A DNA stretch of 22,103 nt from F23-D06 sp045600905. Lineage in GTDB: Bacteria; Bacteroidota; Bacteroidia; Bacteroidales; WCHB1-69. The position numbers were made by a program, and so were the translations under genes. The stretch spans positions 1-22,103 of the forward strand of contig JAZRYT010000055.1 of assembly GCA_045600905.1 (NCBI GenBank), read 5' to 3'. This document shows, piece by piece, positions 8,154-16,656 of the stretch. The notes below the pieces were generated by a model, which did not search any database, was not told where the DNA came from, and saw only the letters and a program-made list of their open reading frames with translations. The number at the start of each line of letters is the position of its first letter. The stretch's first letter is position 1.

Positions 8154-8161
8154 TATTTTTG
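8154..8161 (+). promoter_or_regulatory. Predicted promoter of tRNA-Arg (TATTTTTG)
   Basis: TATTTTTG followed by CGCCCTCC lies 12 bp before the tRNA. A TTG at 8130-8132 is 21 bp upstream of the box, an acceptable -33 element. Confidence 0.75.
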
Positions 8162-8173
8162 CGCCCTCCTATT

Positions 8174-8245
8174 GGTTCTGTAGTTCAATGGATAGAACGA
8201 AGGTTTCCTAAACCTTAAATCTGGGTTCGATTCCCAGCGGAACTA
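8174..8245 (+). tRNA. tRNA-Arg, anticodon CCT
   Basis: A complete cloverleaf can be folded: acceptor GGTTCTG (8174-8180) with CGGAACT (8238-8244), D-stem GTTC/GAAC, anticodon stem AAGGT/ACCTT with loop TTCCTAA giving anticodon CCT at 8207-8209, variable loop AAAT, T-stem CTGGG/CCCAG with loop TTCGATT, and discriminator A at 8245. CCA is not encoded. The first acceptor pair is a G-U wobble. It decodes AGG arginine codons. Confidence 0.95.
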
Positions 8246-8345
8246 CTTCCTTGTTTTATGTAACTTATTAATAATCAATATACATTTTCGAAAAATGCCA
8301 TTTTTGGGCTTTATTGTAAAAAAAAGTATTTCACCTCATTTTTTT

Positions 8346-8363
8346 GAAAATCATTTGATTTTC
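8346..8363. repeat. Perfect 8-bp inverted repeat between tRNA-Arg and mnmG
   Basis: GAAAATCA and TGATTTTC flank a 2-bp centre. It lies between the convergent tRNA and mnmG transcription units and could help end either, but no T-tract follows it on the minus strand, so it does not qualify as a standard terminator. The rest of the 160-bp gap shows nothing else. Confidence 0.5.
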
Positions 8364-8405
8364 CGAAAATATCAAATTAAAATATTGATTAATAGATTGT
8401 TACAA

Positions 8406-10277
8406 TTATCTCTGCTGAAGATAAATCATCAATGCCGCAATGTCGGCAGGACTGACACCACTTATACGAGAAGCCTGCCCCAAATTAACGGGTCTGACTT
8501 TTGAAAGTTTTTCTCTTGCTTCCTTTGACAAACTTCCCATTATTTGATAATCAAAATCTGAAGGCAACTTGATATGGTCTAGTTGCGAGAACTTCTTCAC
8601 CATCTCCTCCTCTTTTTGGATATAGTTGCTGTACTTGATATTGGTTTCCGCATTGACAACTTGTTCCTCTAAAATTTTCTCATCAGAAAGAAACGTTTCA
8701 AATTTAGAATCCCACTTTATCAAATCGGAAATAGAGATTTGCGGACGCAAAAGAAGTTGTGCTAATTTAATATTCTGTGATAAAAGGGCGGAATCTATTT
8801 CTTGAAGATGAGGATTGAAAGTGTTGAAATCTGTCAAATGGTTTTGAAGATAATCGACCACTTTTTGCTGATTGGAATATTTGGATTGATAAGCAAGAAA
8901 ACGTTCATCATCAATTAAACCCAACTGAAAACCAATAGGAGTAAGTCTATCGTCTGCATTATCCTGGCGCAATAAAATACGATACTCGGCGCGTGAGGTA
9001 AACATTCGGTAAGGGTCCTGCACTCCTTTGGTAACGAGGTCATCGATCAGCACACCAATGTAGGCTTGCGAGCGAGAGAGAACCAGTGGTTCTTGGTTAT
9101 GAATAGAGAGATGCGCGTTAATGCCGGCTATCAAACCCTGACAGGCGGCTTCCTCATATCCGGTAGTACCATTTACCTGTCCAGCCAAATAGAGATTGCC
9201 AATCAACTTGGATTCCAAAGAAAATTGGAGTTGGGTTGGATCAAAATAGTCATATTCGATAGCATAACCGGGACGGAATATTTCTGCCTTTTCCAAACCG
9301 GGAATAAGATGCATTGCCTCCAATTGAATTTCTTCGGGAAGAGAGGATGAAAAACCATTTAGATAATACTCTATCGTATTACTGCCTTCCGGCTCCAGAA
9401 AAAGTTGGTGACGTTCTCTTTCAGCAAATCGAACTATTTTATCTTCGATAGAGGGACAATAACGAGGGCCCACGCCTTGTATCCGACCTTGGAACATGGG
9501 CGATTTGTCAAATCCTTTTCTTAATACTTCGTGTACCTCCTCATTAGTATAGGTTATCCAGCAACTTCGTTGTTCGGACAAGGAATGCGAAGAGGTAAAG
9601 GAAAAATTGGCGAGTTCTTCGTCACCGGGTTGCTCAACCATTTTAGAAAAGTCAACGGTTCGTCCGTCAATACGAACGGGTGTACCTGTTTTCAGTTTTT
9701 GGGTACGGACACCCGCTTCTTTTAGTTGATCGGAAAGTAAAAAGGATGCACCCTCTCCTATTCTACCACCAGAAAAGTTCACTTCGCCAACGTGAATGCG
9801 GCCATTCAAAAAAGTACCATTAGTCAATATAACCTTACGTGCATAGAAACTTTGTGCCATTTGTGTTTTGACCCCAACCACATTCTTTCCATCGAAAATA
9901 AGTTCGGTGACAGTATCCTGTCTCAAACGCAAGTTTTGGGTATTTTCCAGAACACCTCTCCAATAAAGGGAAAACTGGGTTTTATCGCACTGGGCGCGCG
10001 GACTCCACATAGCAGGACCTTTAGAGCGGTTGAGCATTCTAAACTGAATCATCGTATGGTCCGTAACAATTCCAGACATACCGCCAAGAGCATCAATTTC
10101 GCGCACTATTTGTCCTTTAGCTATTCCACCCATAGCAGGATTGCAGGACATCTGCGCAACCAAAGCGAGATTCATTGTAATGAGCAAAGTGCGACTACCC
10201 ATTTTGGCAGCAGCAACGGCTGCTTCGCATCCGGCGTGACCCGCACCAACTACAATTATATCGTAATCAAAATCCAT
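8406..10277 (-). CDS. mnmG: tRNA uridine-5-carboxymethylaminomethyl(34) synthesis enzyme MnmG
   Basis: The product is 623 residues, the normal length for MnmG (GidA). With MnmE it installs the aminomethyl/carboxymethylaminomethyl group on U34 of tRNAs that read split codon boxes. The FAD-binding motif GAGHAG is at 11-16, the conserved segment MSCNPAMGGIAKGQIVREID at 43-62 includes C45, and GYEEAACQGLIAGINA is near residue 375. The C-terminal helical region ends with SGVSPADIAALMIYL, the MnmE- and tRNA-binding end. It is the last gene of the operon starting with rpiB, 37 bp after ybeY, and both gene products act on translation. The C34-bearing tRNA-Arg downstream is not an expected substrate, so that proximity is probably incidental. 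Confidence 0.98.
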   Translation of the reverse strand: MDFDYDIIVVGAGHAGCEAAVAAAKMGSRTLLITMNLALVAQMSCNPAMGGIAKGQIVREIDALGGMSGIVTDHTMIQFRMLNRSKGPAMWSPRAQCDKTQFSLYWRGVLENTQNLRLRQDTVTELIFDGKNVVGVKTQMAQSFYARKVILTNGTFLNGRIHVGEVNFSGGRIGEGASFLLSDQLKEAGVRTQKLKTGTPVRIDGRTVDFSKMVEQPGDEELANFSFTSSHSLSEQRSCWITYTNEEVHEVLRKGFDKSPMFQGRIQGVGPRYCPSIEDKIVRFAERERHQLFLEPEGSNTIEYYLNGFSSSLPEEIQLEAMHLIPGLEKAEIFRPGYAIEYDYFDPTQLQFSLESKLIGNLYLAGQVNGTTGYEEAACQGLIAGINAHLSIHNQEPLVLSRSQAYIGVLIDDLVTKGVQDPYRMFTSRAEYRILLRQDNADDRLTPIGFQLGLIDDERFLAYQSKYSNQQKVVDYLQNHLTDFNTFNPHLQEIDSALLSQNIKLAQLLLRPQISISDLIKWDSKFETFLSDEKILEEQVVNAETNIKYSNYIQKEEEMVKKFSQLDHIKLPSDFDYQIMGSLSKEAREKLSKVRPVNLGQASRISGVSPADIAALMIYLQQR

Positions 10278-10314
10278 TTCCCGTGAAACGTCAATAAAAA
10301 GTTCTATTTATTAG

Positions 10315-10743
10315 TTACTTACAAAATTGTTTGTCGTGAAACATTTCCAATGAAACATTTTCCATACTTCTCATTATCACCGCCTCCTCTGGAGACTTGT
10401 CCTTATATCCACAAATATGGAGCGTGCCGTGAACGATTACTCTCAATAACTCTTCCTCAAAGGATACAGCAAACTTTTGAGCGTTCTCCTCTACCCTATC
10501 CAAACTAATCATAATATTACCCGATACAACATTTCCTACTCTTTGGTCAAAGGTTATAATATCCGTCAAAGTGTGATGATTTAAAAACTGAATATTTCTT
10601 TCAAGTAAATAAGCATCATCACAAAATAAATATAAAATGTCTCCAGGAATAAGTTGTTCCTTGCGGATGACAGCCTTTAACCATTGTTTGTGTTCAATGG
10701 TGGGCACAAAATCACAAGCAGTCTGAAATTCAAAAGAAATCAT
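10315..10743 (-). CDS. ybeY: rRNA maturation endoribonuclease YbeY
   Basis: The product is 142 residues, within the family range. YbeY is a metal-dependent RNase needed for 16S rRNA 3'-end maturation and ribosome quality control. The family signature appears as VHGTLHICGYKDKSPEE at 104-120, preceded by LTDIITFD (59-66) and SGNIMISLD (74-82). Two metal ligands, H105 and H109, are present. The third ligand, histidine in most bacteria (HGxLHLxGYDH), is D115 here, with the motif reading GYKDK. The start ATG follows directly on the TAA of the upstream SGNH gene with no spacer, so translational coupling is likely. Confidence 0.95.
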   Translation of the reverse strand: MISFEFQTACDFVPTIEHKQWLKAVIRKEQLIPGDILYLFCDDAYLLERNIQFLNHHTLTDIITFDQRVGNVVSGNIMISLDRVEENAQKFAVSFEEELLRVIVHGTLHICGYKDKSPEEAVIMRSMENVSLEMFHDKQFCK

Positions 10744-11790
10744 TTATTCGACTTTAAAAAATTTTCTATTAGAAATTACAACATTGTTCTTATTATAAAC
10801 TCGAAGAACATATAAACCAGGTGACAAACTCGAAATATCCAAAGTGGCCGTCTGTACATTAAAACCAGAATATTTCTTTAATTCCTTACCGAAAATATCA
10901 AAAATAGAAAATAAACATTCTTCATTGAAATTATCCGTAAAGGATATATTCAAATTATTGGTGGCAGGATTGGGAAAAATTCTAATACTTGAATTGGCAT
11001 AGTTATTTATAGAAAGTGTATCATCAGAAGGTAAAAAATACCAATTTTCTAATGAATCAAAAACAACTCTTTTAACGGCATTCTTAATAACCGAAATCTG
11101 CTGATTATCCAAACCGGGATTATAAGAAATTGTATTAGGATCTTCATTGAACAAAATAGTATTGAAACAACAGGCAGCAACATAAGAACCGGCCAATGAC
11201 GGATGACTATTGTCAGATTGGTAAAGCTCAATTTCCGGATTGTTGTCTCGAATATAATGCCATACTCTACCTACAGGAGAAACAAGCGTATGATTATCAT
11301 GCGCCATCGTCATATAACGAAGATAAAGCAAACTATCCATACCCTCATAGGTACAAAGTGGTTCAAAATATTGGCAATTCTGTTCATCCCCGTATTTTCT
11401 TCCCCAAGTCATATAGAATATAATCTTAGCGTCCGGACTATATTGACGGACCATTTCACACAATTGACGAGCATACGGGTAACATTCATTATAAAACTGA
11501 CCATCAAGAAAAGAAGGAAGTTGACTTTGTTCCTGCAAAACAACATAATCCCAACCACCCTGTTGAATATAAGAAGCAGAGGAAGACAAATGATTTTGAA
11601 AAGTACAACCTCCAGGCGTATTACTGGAATACTCTATTTCATGACCGTTTGAATGCGAAACATTCTTTATTAAAGAAGGAAGATTATTTACGTCCGTATA
11701 GCTATTTCCAATAAAAAGAATTTTAGTGCTTTGTGCAAATGATAATAAACAAATGGCACAAAAGCAAATTGACAAAAAGACTTTTCCCAT
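10744..11790 (-). CDS. Secreted SGNH-type hydrolase with T9SS C-terminal sorting domain
   Basis: The product is 348 residues from the ATG at 11790. An in-frame extension to 11847 overlaps the upstream gene and would bury the signal peptide. Residues 1-19 (MGKVFLSICFCAICLLSFA) are a signal peptide. KILFIGNSYT (23-32) is block I of SGNH hydrolases with nucleophile S30, and DNSHPS (193-198) is block V with D193 and H196. Esterase or acyl-hydrolase activity is inferred, and the substrate is unknown. The fold resembles the Bacteroidota DUF4886-like group. Residues about 267-348, with IRIFPNPATN near 268 and a GLYVLRVYNKN strand near the end, are a type A sorting domain of the type IX secretion system, placing the protein at the cell surface or outside. 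It starts one base after the preceding stop and ends against ybeY, inside a housekeeping operon. Confidence 0.9.
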   Translation of the reverse strand: MGKVFLSICFCAICLLSFAQSTKILFIGNSYTDVNNLPSLIKNVSHSNGHEIEYSSNTPGGCTFQNHLSSSASYIQQGGWDYVVLQEQSQLPSFLDGQFYNECYPYARQLCEMVRQYSPDAKIIFYMTWGRKYGDEQNCQYFEPLCTYEGMDSLLYLRYMTMAHDNHTLVSPVGRVWHYIRDNNPEIELYQSDNSHPSLAGSYVAACCFNTILFNEDPNTISYNPGLDNQQISVIKNAVKRVVFDSLENWYFLPSDDTLSINNYANSSIRIFPNPATNNLNISFTDNFNEECLFSIFDIFGKELKKYSGFNVQTATLDISSLSPGLYVLRVYNKNNVVISNRKFFKVE

Positions 11791-11791
11791 A

Positions 11792-12199
11792 TTACAATTG
11801 ATAATGATTGAAAACAACTGATTGATTGACCAAACGAGGTCTCTCAAACTTAGGTTTCACGTGAATCGTAAAACTAAGTTGCTTATATTCAAATTCGTAA
11901 ACCAAATTATCTGATAAAGAATCTAAAATTTTGTCTTCATCAAATTGCTCAAATTCCCTGAAAATAGAAATGTACGAATCATATAGAAAAACTATCTTGT
12001 CAGAATCAATATTACATCTGAAATCAATAGAAAAATTGGGATGTTCAGACAATAAATAATCAACCACCTGCTGATTAGCCATGGATATGATACCAAAATC
12101 ATTATGGAGAGAATATTCATCACAAATATTCTCCATCAGTTGCAAGGTTTTTTCATAAATATTGCCTTTATCCAGGTCAGATAATGAAATATTGATCAT
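11792..12199 (-). CDS. Small uncharacterised cytoplasmic protein
   Basis: The product is 135 residues, with no signal peptide and no membrane segment. The family is not recognised with confidence. The central part, roughly residues 33-77 (starting NDFGIISMANQQVVDYL and followed by two beta strands), vaguely recalls the N-box region of small GHKL/RsbW-type anti-sigma kinases, but the asparagine and glycine motifs that bind ATP are not clear. It lies 11 bp after the DUF4175 gene and one base before the SGNH gene, so it is co-transcribed. Conserved placement next to DUF4175 genes would be the best guide to its role. Confidence 0.8.
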   Translation of the reverse strand: MINISLSDLDKGNIYEKTLQLMENICDEYSLHNDFGIISMANQQVVDYLLSEHPNFSIDFRCNIDSDKIVFLYDSYISIFREFEQFDEDKILDSLSDNLVYEFEYKQLSFTIHVKPKFERPRLVNQSVVFNHYQL

Positions 12200-12210
12200 A
12201 ATAGCAAAAA

Positions 12211-15200
12211 TTAATCTATGTTATAAAAATAGTTGTTTGCCTTTTCTTTGTAGTAATAGTTCAAGTTGGCGGGAACAGAACGAAGCATCTCATTCTGCTG
12301 CGTTTTTTCAACATCAAAATTCCAATCTTTAGGAGGATTTAGTCTGGGTGTTTGCAAAGCTTCCGTAGATTTTCTCTCTTCATCCTTTTCACGTTGCATA
12401 TCGGCACGCTCACTCTGCAATAAACGAGTAGTGATGGATTGCTGACGTTGCAAAGTTTGTTGAGTGATAGTACGATTTACCAACTCTTTTTCAGTCTTCT
12501 TCATCTCCTCAATCAACTGTTCCAAAGTCTTATCCCCTACTCCATTTTGAGATTTTTGGGCATTATCATAATCCTCCAACATCTTGCGTATAGCTTCTTG
12601 TTGAGCAGCCATTTTGGCAAATTGCTCACTCATCTTCTGCTGTTGGCCAGTCTGACCCTGCTTGCCATTTTGCTCCATAGACTTCTTCAAAGCCTCCATT
12701 TGACGATTCAATTGCTGCTGGAGCTCTCTGGCAGATGTCTTTTTGCTCTTACCTTTTCCTCCAGGCTTGTTACATGAACCATTGCCGGCCTTATTGCACT
12801 TGGACTTACATTCACTTTGCTTCTTCTTCATTTCCTGCATTGATTCTTTCAACATCAAAGCGAGATTATTCATAGAAGTAAGAATGAATTGCTGATCTTT
12901 AGCAGCAAAAGTTGCCTGTCTGTTTTGCAAAAAGTGATTATTAGATTCCATATAATCCTGAATCTTGGAAACCTCTTTTTGAATAAAAGGTTTTACAGCC
13001 ATCTGACGACGAGCCAAAGCATTCAGAGAATCCTCAATCTGCTTCATATCATTCTTAACCTTATGCTGTTTAGTCATGATGTCAGAAAGAACAGGAGAAG
13101 CACCTTTAACCGTTTTGGTCTTATTCAATATTTCCTCCTGGTTGAAAGAAATATTCACCAAATTATCCAAAATTTGACGAATTGTTTCAATGTCTTCTGA
13201 TACCTGCTCCAATTCACTCTCATTAAAATCCTTGTTGAGTTGCTCGGCCAACTGATCCATAGATTCAGCAGCTTTATTCTGATTTTCAGAAGATTTTGAA
13301 CGATTGTTGTTATTCAAATTCTGTTGACTTTGCTGCAACTTCTGATCAATGTCATTTTGCAATTCCTGCGTGCTCTTAAGGTTCGCAGGTTCTTCCAATT
13401 GCTTGTTCAACTGGTTGATTTCATTCAAATCTTTTTTGATTTCATTGAATTTCTGCTGAATTTCATTTTGCTTTTGAAGAACTCCTTCTTTATTAGATTG
13501 ACGATCGTTGGTCTTTTGGGCATTCTTTTTCAGTTCATCAGACAAATTCTGCAAATCTTGAACGGCCTCATTAACTTTCTTCTCAAGTTCAAGCTGTTTG
13601 TAAAGCTGCAATTGCTGATCCAAAGTCTTATTTATATCCTTTGCACTCTGCTTCATTTTGTTCATTTGATTCTGCGTCTGATTAGGATTTGACTTCATCA
13701 TTTCCTGAATTTTCTGCATCATCTGTTTCATTTCATCGGAAAGAACCTGATCCATACGTTTTTGAAGTTCTTTTTCCTTCTTAATTATATCACTATCAAT
13801 ATCTTTATACTGACTTTCAAGATTCTGCTGATTTTCCTGTTGCTGCTTCAATTGATTAACTTGTTCTTCCAACTTACGATATTGATCCATAAGTTGTTCG
13901 AGTTTCTTCTTATCCTGCCAGGACATCTCTTTTTCTTGAAGCATCTGCGTTTGCAGCTTTTCAATATCCTTCATCAATTTAGAAGACTGGTCAATCAAAT
14001 CATTATAATCGGCCTTAGTCTGCTTTTCAGCTTTATCCAAATCTTTGTCAATTTCCTCCATCGTTCTCAAACGGAAAGTGGAAACAATCGATTTACTAGA
14101 TTTATGACCATTAACACCATCGTTATCAGAAACTTGGAAATAGTAATCAACCTTTTCACCTGGATTGAGATTGAAAGTAGAAGGATCAATATAGTAGTAA
14201 AAATCTTGAATAGTCACTCCATTTTGAATAGGAATATTTATAGACTTTCCTGATTCAACCTGCTTTCCATCAGCATTATATCTCGAATAGACAAACTTCA
14301 AACCAGAGAAACCATAGTCATCTTTTATATTACCTTTGAAATAGATTCTGTCCTGATAACTGGAATCCTTTTGACTTTCAACGAAAATTTCAGGATACAT
14401 ATCCTTTATCACAGTAATCTCATCAGTCAGAGTATCCGTACTGGTGAAATATTTATTCTTATTGAAAATGGAGTATGTGAAACTATTAACAGCCTTAGTT
14501 GTAATTAGATAATTATCATTTTCAGAATCTAAAACCTTTTGTACGTCATTCATAATAAAGACAAGGTTATCTGAATTTTTGGTATAGAAATGCCATTGTA
14601 TCTGCGTACCTTCGGGAACGGTGGCATTACCGATATTGTCAATCACTTCATCCGGCTTATTTAAGTAACCGGGATAATGCAAATGCATTTCAAAGCCTAA
14701 AGTAACCGGTTTTGGCAATACATTCAAAGTATAGAAAGTGGATTGGACTTCATCTGTAACAAACTGAAAATCCGTATTTTTCTGTAAATTAGAAAAAGTA
14801 TAGGAAAACTCAGTGTTAGAAATCTTATTGCATTTGAAACTTCTATTCTGATATTTTATAAAAACCTCATCAGGAGTTTCCTCACCTTTCACCTTCACTT
14901 TAACTGTATAGTCATCGTGCTGGAAGGCAGTAAGCTTATCATTAGTGACTTCAAAGGAATAGGGAGCAGGTTTTTCGTAAACGGTAGAATAATGGACAAT
15001 ACGTTTGGTGGATTCTGTGAAAATTTCGCTTTTAATGGTAAAAAGCAAAAGGAAAATAACAACAGGAATGATTATCCAGCGCGCAAACCTCATAGTTTTC
15101 TTTACAGGAACGGCCTGCACAAAAGAATATGTCTTAAAAGAATCAACCTTTGAATCAATGGCAGCAGAAAGAAGTTCAAAACTCTTATAATTGCCAGCCT

Positions 15201-15561
15201 GCATCTGTTTTTCAAGTTCAAAAAGATTCAACAGCTTATCATCAATCTGATTGAAATGCTTTCCAATGATTTGGGCAATTTCCTCATTGGAAATCTGCTT
15301 ACCCAAACCGGCAAGTTTGCAGAGCGGCAAAATGATGTAAAAAACCAAATTGGCAGCAAAAAGTGCGATAAATCCATAAAAAAGTATCGACCTTACCACT
15401 GAATTTGAATAGGAAAAATATTCAAAAAGAGAAAAGGCTATAAATGCAGATAAAACTATAAGGACAAAATAGATAATGCCCTTATAAAGTTCATTCTGGT
15501 AGTACTTTTTTACAAACTGCCGAATTTTATCCTGTAATATTTGATTATTCGAGTATGTCAT
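12211..15561 (-). CDS. DUF4175-like large membrane-anchored coiled-coil protein
   Basis: The product is 1116 residues. Three hydrophobic segments lie at about 29-48, 57-80 and 161-175. They are followed by a beta-rich, probably extracytoplasmic region (about 190-500), and then by a very long Q/K/E-rich coiled coil (about 500-1040) with runs such as QMMQKIQEMMKSNPNQTQNQ. Length and architecture match the DUF4175 proteins of Bacteroidota; the function is unknown. A lysine-rich stretch near 910-935 holds a cysteine cluster (ECKSKCNKAGNGSC), odd within a coiled coil. The start overlaps the end of the LUD/4Fe-4S gene by 17 bp, which suggests translational coupling. A role as an envelope scaffold or motor-associated rod is speculation. 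Confidence 0.85.
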   Translation of the reverse strand: MTYSNNQILQDKIRQFVKKYYQNELYKGIIYFVLIVLSAFIAFSLFEYFSYSNSVVRSILFYGFIALFAANLVFYIILPLCKLAGLGKQISNEEIAQIIGKHFNQIDDKLLNLFELEKQMQAGNYKSFELLSAAIDSKVDSFKTYSFVQAVPVKKTMRFARWIIIPVVIFLLLFTIKSEIFTESTKRIVHYSTVYEKPAPYSFEVTNDKLTAFQHDDYTVKVKVKGEETPDEVFIKYQNRSFKCNKISNTEFSYTFSNLQKNTDFQFVTDEVQSTFYTLNVLPKPVTLGFEMHLHYPGYLNKPDEVIDNIGNATVPEGTQIQWHFYTKNSDNLVFIMNDVQKVLDSENDNYLITTKAVNSFTYSIFNKNKYFTSTDTLTDEITVIKDMYPEIFVESQKDSSYQDRIYFKGNIKDDYGFSGLKFVYSRYNADGKQVESGKSINIPIQNGVTIQDFYYYIDPSTFNLNPGEKVDYYFQVSDNDGVNGHKSSKSIVSTFRLRTMEEIDKDLDKAEKQTKADYNDLIDQSSKLMKDIEKLQTQMLQEKEMSWQDKKKLEQLMDQYRKLEEQVNQLKQQQENQQNLESQYKDIDSDIIKKEKELQKRMDQVLSDEMKQMMQKIQEMMKSNPNQTQNQMNKMKQSAKDINKTLDQQLQLYKQLELEKKVNEAVQDLQNLSDELKKNAQKTNDRQSNKEGVLQKQNEIQQKFNEIKKDLNEINQLNKQLEEPANLKSTQELQNDIDQKLQQSQQNLNNNNRSKSSENQNKAAESMDQLAEQLNKDFNESELEQVSEDIETIRQILDNLVNISFNQEEILNKTKTVKGASPVLSDIMTKQHKVKNDMKQIEDSLNALARRQMAVKPFIQKEVSKIQDYMESNNHFLQNRQATFAAKDQQFILTSMNNLALMLKESMQEMKKKQSECKSKCNKAGNGSCNKPGGKGKSKKTSARELQQQLNRQMEALKKSMEQNGKQGQTGQQQKMSEQFAKMAAQQEAIRKMLEDYDNAQKSQNGVGDKTLEQLIEEMKKTEKELVNRTITQQTLQRQQSITTRLLQSERADMQREKDEERKSTEALQTPRLNPPKDWNFDVEKTQQNEMLRSVPANLNYYYKEKANNYFYNID

Positions 15562-16651
15562 CTTCCTTATCTGGAATACTACGTGTTATGTTGTAGAATT
15601 GATTATTTTGATTGCTGAAATAATTATAGAGCGTTTTGTTCTTTCCGAAAAATCTCTTTACAAAGAAAAATCTGAAGAAGGGGGAATTACACTTATTCAT
15701 CTTACTTCTTTTGGAAAAAATAGAGAATAGCTGCTTGCCTTTGGAATAACTGGAATTTGAATTAACCAAATTCATTTCATAGACCAACAAGTCAACGTGC
15801 TTGATTCCAACAGGACAAACCTCCTGGCAGTTGCCACAAAGCGTGGTTTGTTGGAAAATAGACTGGGTTCTGTTGTATTGATCAAAGCAATTATTCTTAA
15901 TAAGCTGAATAGGAGAAACAGAATTTGAAGACTTCAGTACAGGACATACTTCGGAACATCTTCCACAATTGATGCAATAGAGAGCCTGGCGAAGGGAAGT
16001 ATCTTGTAAAATGTAAGAAGCATTGTTTTCATACAAAATAACAGAAACCGTCACACCCTGTCTTGAAAAGCCAGAGGAATCGGAAGTATGGAATAAATCA
16101 GCCTCCAACTTATCGTAAGAACCACTCAAAATCTTCACATCTCTCGGAAAATCCTCATTACTATGGTTTTTCAATTTCAAGAACAGCGTCAAATCAGATT
16201 GAGATACAATGATTTGATCTATATTGACAACCACAATGATATTGTTGACCTTGTTGAAACAGTCTTTGGAAGCCTTATCTATAAAAAACAAGGATCCGTT
16301 TTCCGCAATGGCAAAATCAGACTGGACAACGAGGGTGTCAACTTCATTTTCATGTTCAGCAATACTTTCAACGGAAGAAACATTCATCACATTTCCCGAA
16401 TCCGCAATAGCACGAGGAATCACGGGCATATCTAAACACACTCTGTTATACTGCTTTTGAGGCAGAAGGTCAATAATAGAGGAGCACAAACTTTCCTCGT
16501 CCTGAGCCCATCTGACATTGATTTGATGATCAATCAATTTGGATTCAAGTGCCAAAAGATGTGTTTCCAAACTCTCCACAAAGCTATGTCGGAGATAGGC
16601 TGCCCTATCCTTCAAGTCTTGCGAGAATTCATTTTGAAGGGTTTCATTCAT
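15545..16651 (-). CDS. LUD-domain iron-sulfur protein (LutB-like)
   Basis: The product is 368 residues. Residues about 45-215 match the LUD domain, including IAENGSLFFID (115-125), where lactate-utilisation proteins carry a similar G-S/T strand. A ferredoxin-type region follows: CINCGRCSEVCP (226-237) supplies C226, C229, C232 and C236, and LCGNCQEVCPVGI (271-283) supplies C272, C275 and C279. This is the arrangement of LutB, the iron-sulfur subunit of the LutABC L-lactate oxidation complex, but the protein is about 100 residues shorter than typical LutB, and no lutA or lutC is next to it. A lactate or other 2-hydroxyacid redox role is therefore only inferred. It starts 5 bp after rpiB and overlaps the DUF4175 gene. 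Confidence 0.88.
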   Translation of the reverse strand: MNETLQNEFSQDLKDRAAYLRHSFVESLETHLLALESKLIDHQINVRWAQDEESLCSSIIDLLPQKQYNRVCLDMPVIPRAIADSGNVMNVSSVESIAEHENEVDTLVVQSDFAIAENGSLFFIDKASKDCFNKVNNIIVVVNIDQIIVSQSDLTLFLKLKNHSNEDFPRDVKILSGSYDKLEADLFHTSDSSGFSRQGVTVSVILYENNASYILQDTSLRQALYCINCGRCSEVCPVLKSSNSVSPIQLIKNNCFDQYNRTQSIFQQTTLCGNCQEVCPVGIKHVDLLVYEMNLVNSNSSYSKGKQLFSIFSKRSKMNKCNSPFFRFFFVKRFFGKNKTLYNYFSNQNNQFYNITRSIPDKEDDILE

Positions 16652-16656
16652 AATTT

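Noticed and set aside
8174..8245. tRNA-Arg as an integration site for a mobile island
   Set aside because: No integrase gene and no duplicated tRNA 3' end were found in the surrounding sequence.
8346..8363. Inverted repeat as the mnmG terminator
   Set aside because: No T-tract follows the stem on the minus strand, so it is listed only as a repeat.
9792..10286. 164-codon plus-strand frame opposite mnmG
   Set aside because: It overlaps the most conserved part of mnmG and has no features of its own.
12439..14253. Several open frames of 100-163 codons on the plus strand opposite the DUF4175 gene
   Set aside because: They are Leu/Ile/Phe-rich mirror images of the Gln/Lys/Glu-rich coiled coil. 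No ribosome-binding or promoter signals, and the minus-strand gene is clearly real.
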